A DNA stretch of 6,718 nt, taken from positions 1-6,718 of the forward strand of contig LJNA01000090.1 of NCBI GenBank assembly GCA_001304365.1, written 5' to 3'. A program made the translations under genes and the position numbers. The notes beneath the pieces were generated by a model. The model searched no databases. It saw nothing but the letters and a program-made list of their open reading frames with translations, and had not been told where the DNA came from. Source of the stretch: Syntrophobacter sp. DG_60. Its GTDB lineage: Bacteria > Desulfobacterota > Desulfofervidia > Desulfofervidales > DG-60. Below, piece by piece: positions 6,296 to 6,718 of this stretch. The stretch's first letter is position 1; each line of letters starts with the position of its first letter.

Positions 6296-6371
6296 TTTAC
6301 ACGGTTTCTTGAGTTCTTTGGGGTTTACACAGTTTTTTAACCCAATAAACCCAAGGAACTATGTAAAACTC
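6296..6371. repeat. direct and inverted repeats upstream of the small ORF
   Basis: TTTACACGGTTTCTT (6296-6310) recurs as TTTACACAGTTTTTT (6324-6338), 13 of 15 identical. AGTTCTTTGGGGTTT (6312-6326) can pair with AAACCCAAGGAACT (6347-6360) in a 14-bp stem with one G-T pair and one bulge. GAGTT (6311-6315) can alternatively pair with AACTC (6367-6371). The structure would sit in the leader of the 40-residue ORF, or after the end of the GH57 gene. No T-run follows on the minus strand. Confidence 0.5.
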
Positions 6372-6383
6372 AATAAGCTAACA

Positions 6384-6411
6384 TGTATCTTGTATCCTGC
6401 ATCCTGCGGCC
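6384..6411. repeat. four degenerate heptamer repeats
   Basis: TGTATCT, TGTATCC, TGCATCC and TGCGGCC follow one another without gaps. A short GCC-TTC-GGC hairpin ends the tract. It lies downstream of the GH57 stop and shows no coding character. Its function is unknown; it may be slippage-derived or a decayed repeat. Confidence 0.5.
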
Positions 6412-6458
6412 TTCGGCTTTTATCGTCTCTATCATTTCTGAATCTCTACTAATCTCTA

Positions 6459-6718
6459 TTAGTTTCCACCAATCTGCTCTAGCAGCCCAGACGCCTCATT
6501 TAGGCATTCATAAATCTTAGGCAACCAGGCATCCCCCCAGAACAGATAACAACTGGTCTCCGAAGCCAATATGAGCCTTCTTGCCCTTTGAAGAAGCTCC
6601 TCTTTTTCTGGGTGCCCTTTTTTTAGCTCAAAATAATGCGAACATACCTTATATATCTCTTCTAGGGCCATCTTTTGTGCCGGGGTACCTGTCCAAAGCG
6701 TAAGGTCATATCCACTTG
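6459..6718 (-). CDS. GH57-like protein, C-terminal end (enters from the right edge)
   Basis: The frame is open to the window edge, so the gene starts outside and the internal ATG at 6671 is not its start. The last 85 residues can be read. They begin SGYDLTLWTGTPAQKMALEE and include ETSCYLFWGDAWLPK, a motif I associate with the C-terminal helical region of COG1449-type GH57 proteins, then a helix ending LLEQIGGN before a TAA. The catalytic barrel is not in the window, so the activity (amylase, transferase or other) is unknown. It is on the same strand as the rest, but the 183-base, repeat-rich gap to the next small gene means co-transcription is uncertain. Because the left-edge gene has the N-terminus of a similar family, the locus seems to hold two GH57 proteins besides the branching enzyme. 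Confidence 0.75.
   Translation of the reverse strand, partial: SGYDLTLWTGTPAQKMALEEIYKVCSHYFELKKGHPEKEELLQRARRLILASETSCYLFWGDAWLPKIYECLNEASGLLEQIGGN

Noticed and set aside
6405..6421. Intrinsic terminator at GCC-TTC-GGC plus TTTT
   Set aside because: The stem is only three base pairs and the T-run is on the plus strand, opposite to transcription of the adjacent gene.
6459..6671. Separate 70-residue protein starting at the ATG at 6671
   Set aside because: The same frame stays open to the edge with GH57-like residues (LTLWTGTPAQK) before that ATG, so it is an internal methionine of a larger gene.

Overview
The window is a compact, AT-rich bacterial locus for synthesis and remodelling of alpha-glucan (glycogen-like) polymer. 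Every convincing gene lies on the minus strand, so transcription runs from high to low coordinates. GH57-type branching enzymes, COG1449-like GH57 proteins and a GlgA-like GT4 together suit thermophilic or anaerobic Gram-negative lineages such as Nitrospirota or Desulfobacterota. This is an inference: no marker gene is present and the phylum cannot be fixed.

In transcription order the window holds: (1) the C-terminus of a GH57-like protein that enters from the right edge; (2) an intergenic stretch of about 470 bases containing a previously unlisted 40-residue charged small ORF with a strong Shine-Dalgarno, plus several inverted and direct repeats and a possible promoter; (3) a GT4 glycogen/starch-synthase-like glycosyltransferase with an intact E-x7-E motif; (4) a pentapeptide-repeat protein whose two flanking spacers carry related AT-rich repeats; (5) a GH57/DUF1957 1,4-alpha-glucan branching enzyme with both catalytic acids; (6) a paralogue of the GT4 enzyme, overlapping the branching enzyme by one base, that has lost the glutamates, the phosphate-binding Arg/Lys pair and the Gly-Gly loop and so looks like a pseudo-glycosyltransferase; (7) a SAP-like four-cysteine protein fused in frame to an unknown domain, with a strong internal ribosome-binding site at the junction; (8) the N-terminus of a second GH57 protein that leaves at the left edge.

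A working model is that the intact GT4 elongates alpha-1,4 chains, the DUF1957 enzyme adds alpha-1,6 branches, and the two flanking GH57 proteins trim, transfer or degrade glucan. The pseudo-GT4, coupled to the branching enzyme, could be a regulatory or glucan-binding partner. The pentapeptide, SAP-like and 40-residue proteins have no assignable role. The most notable points are the degenerate GT4 paralogue, the unlisted small ORF, the fused SAP gene with internal start, and the repeats around the pentapeptide gene.
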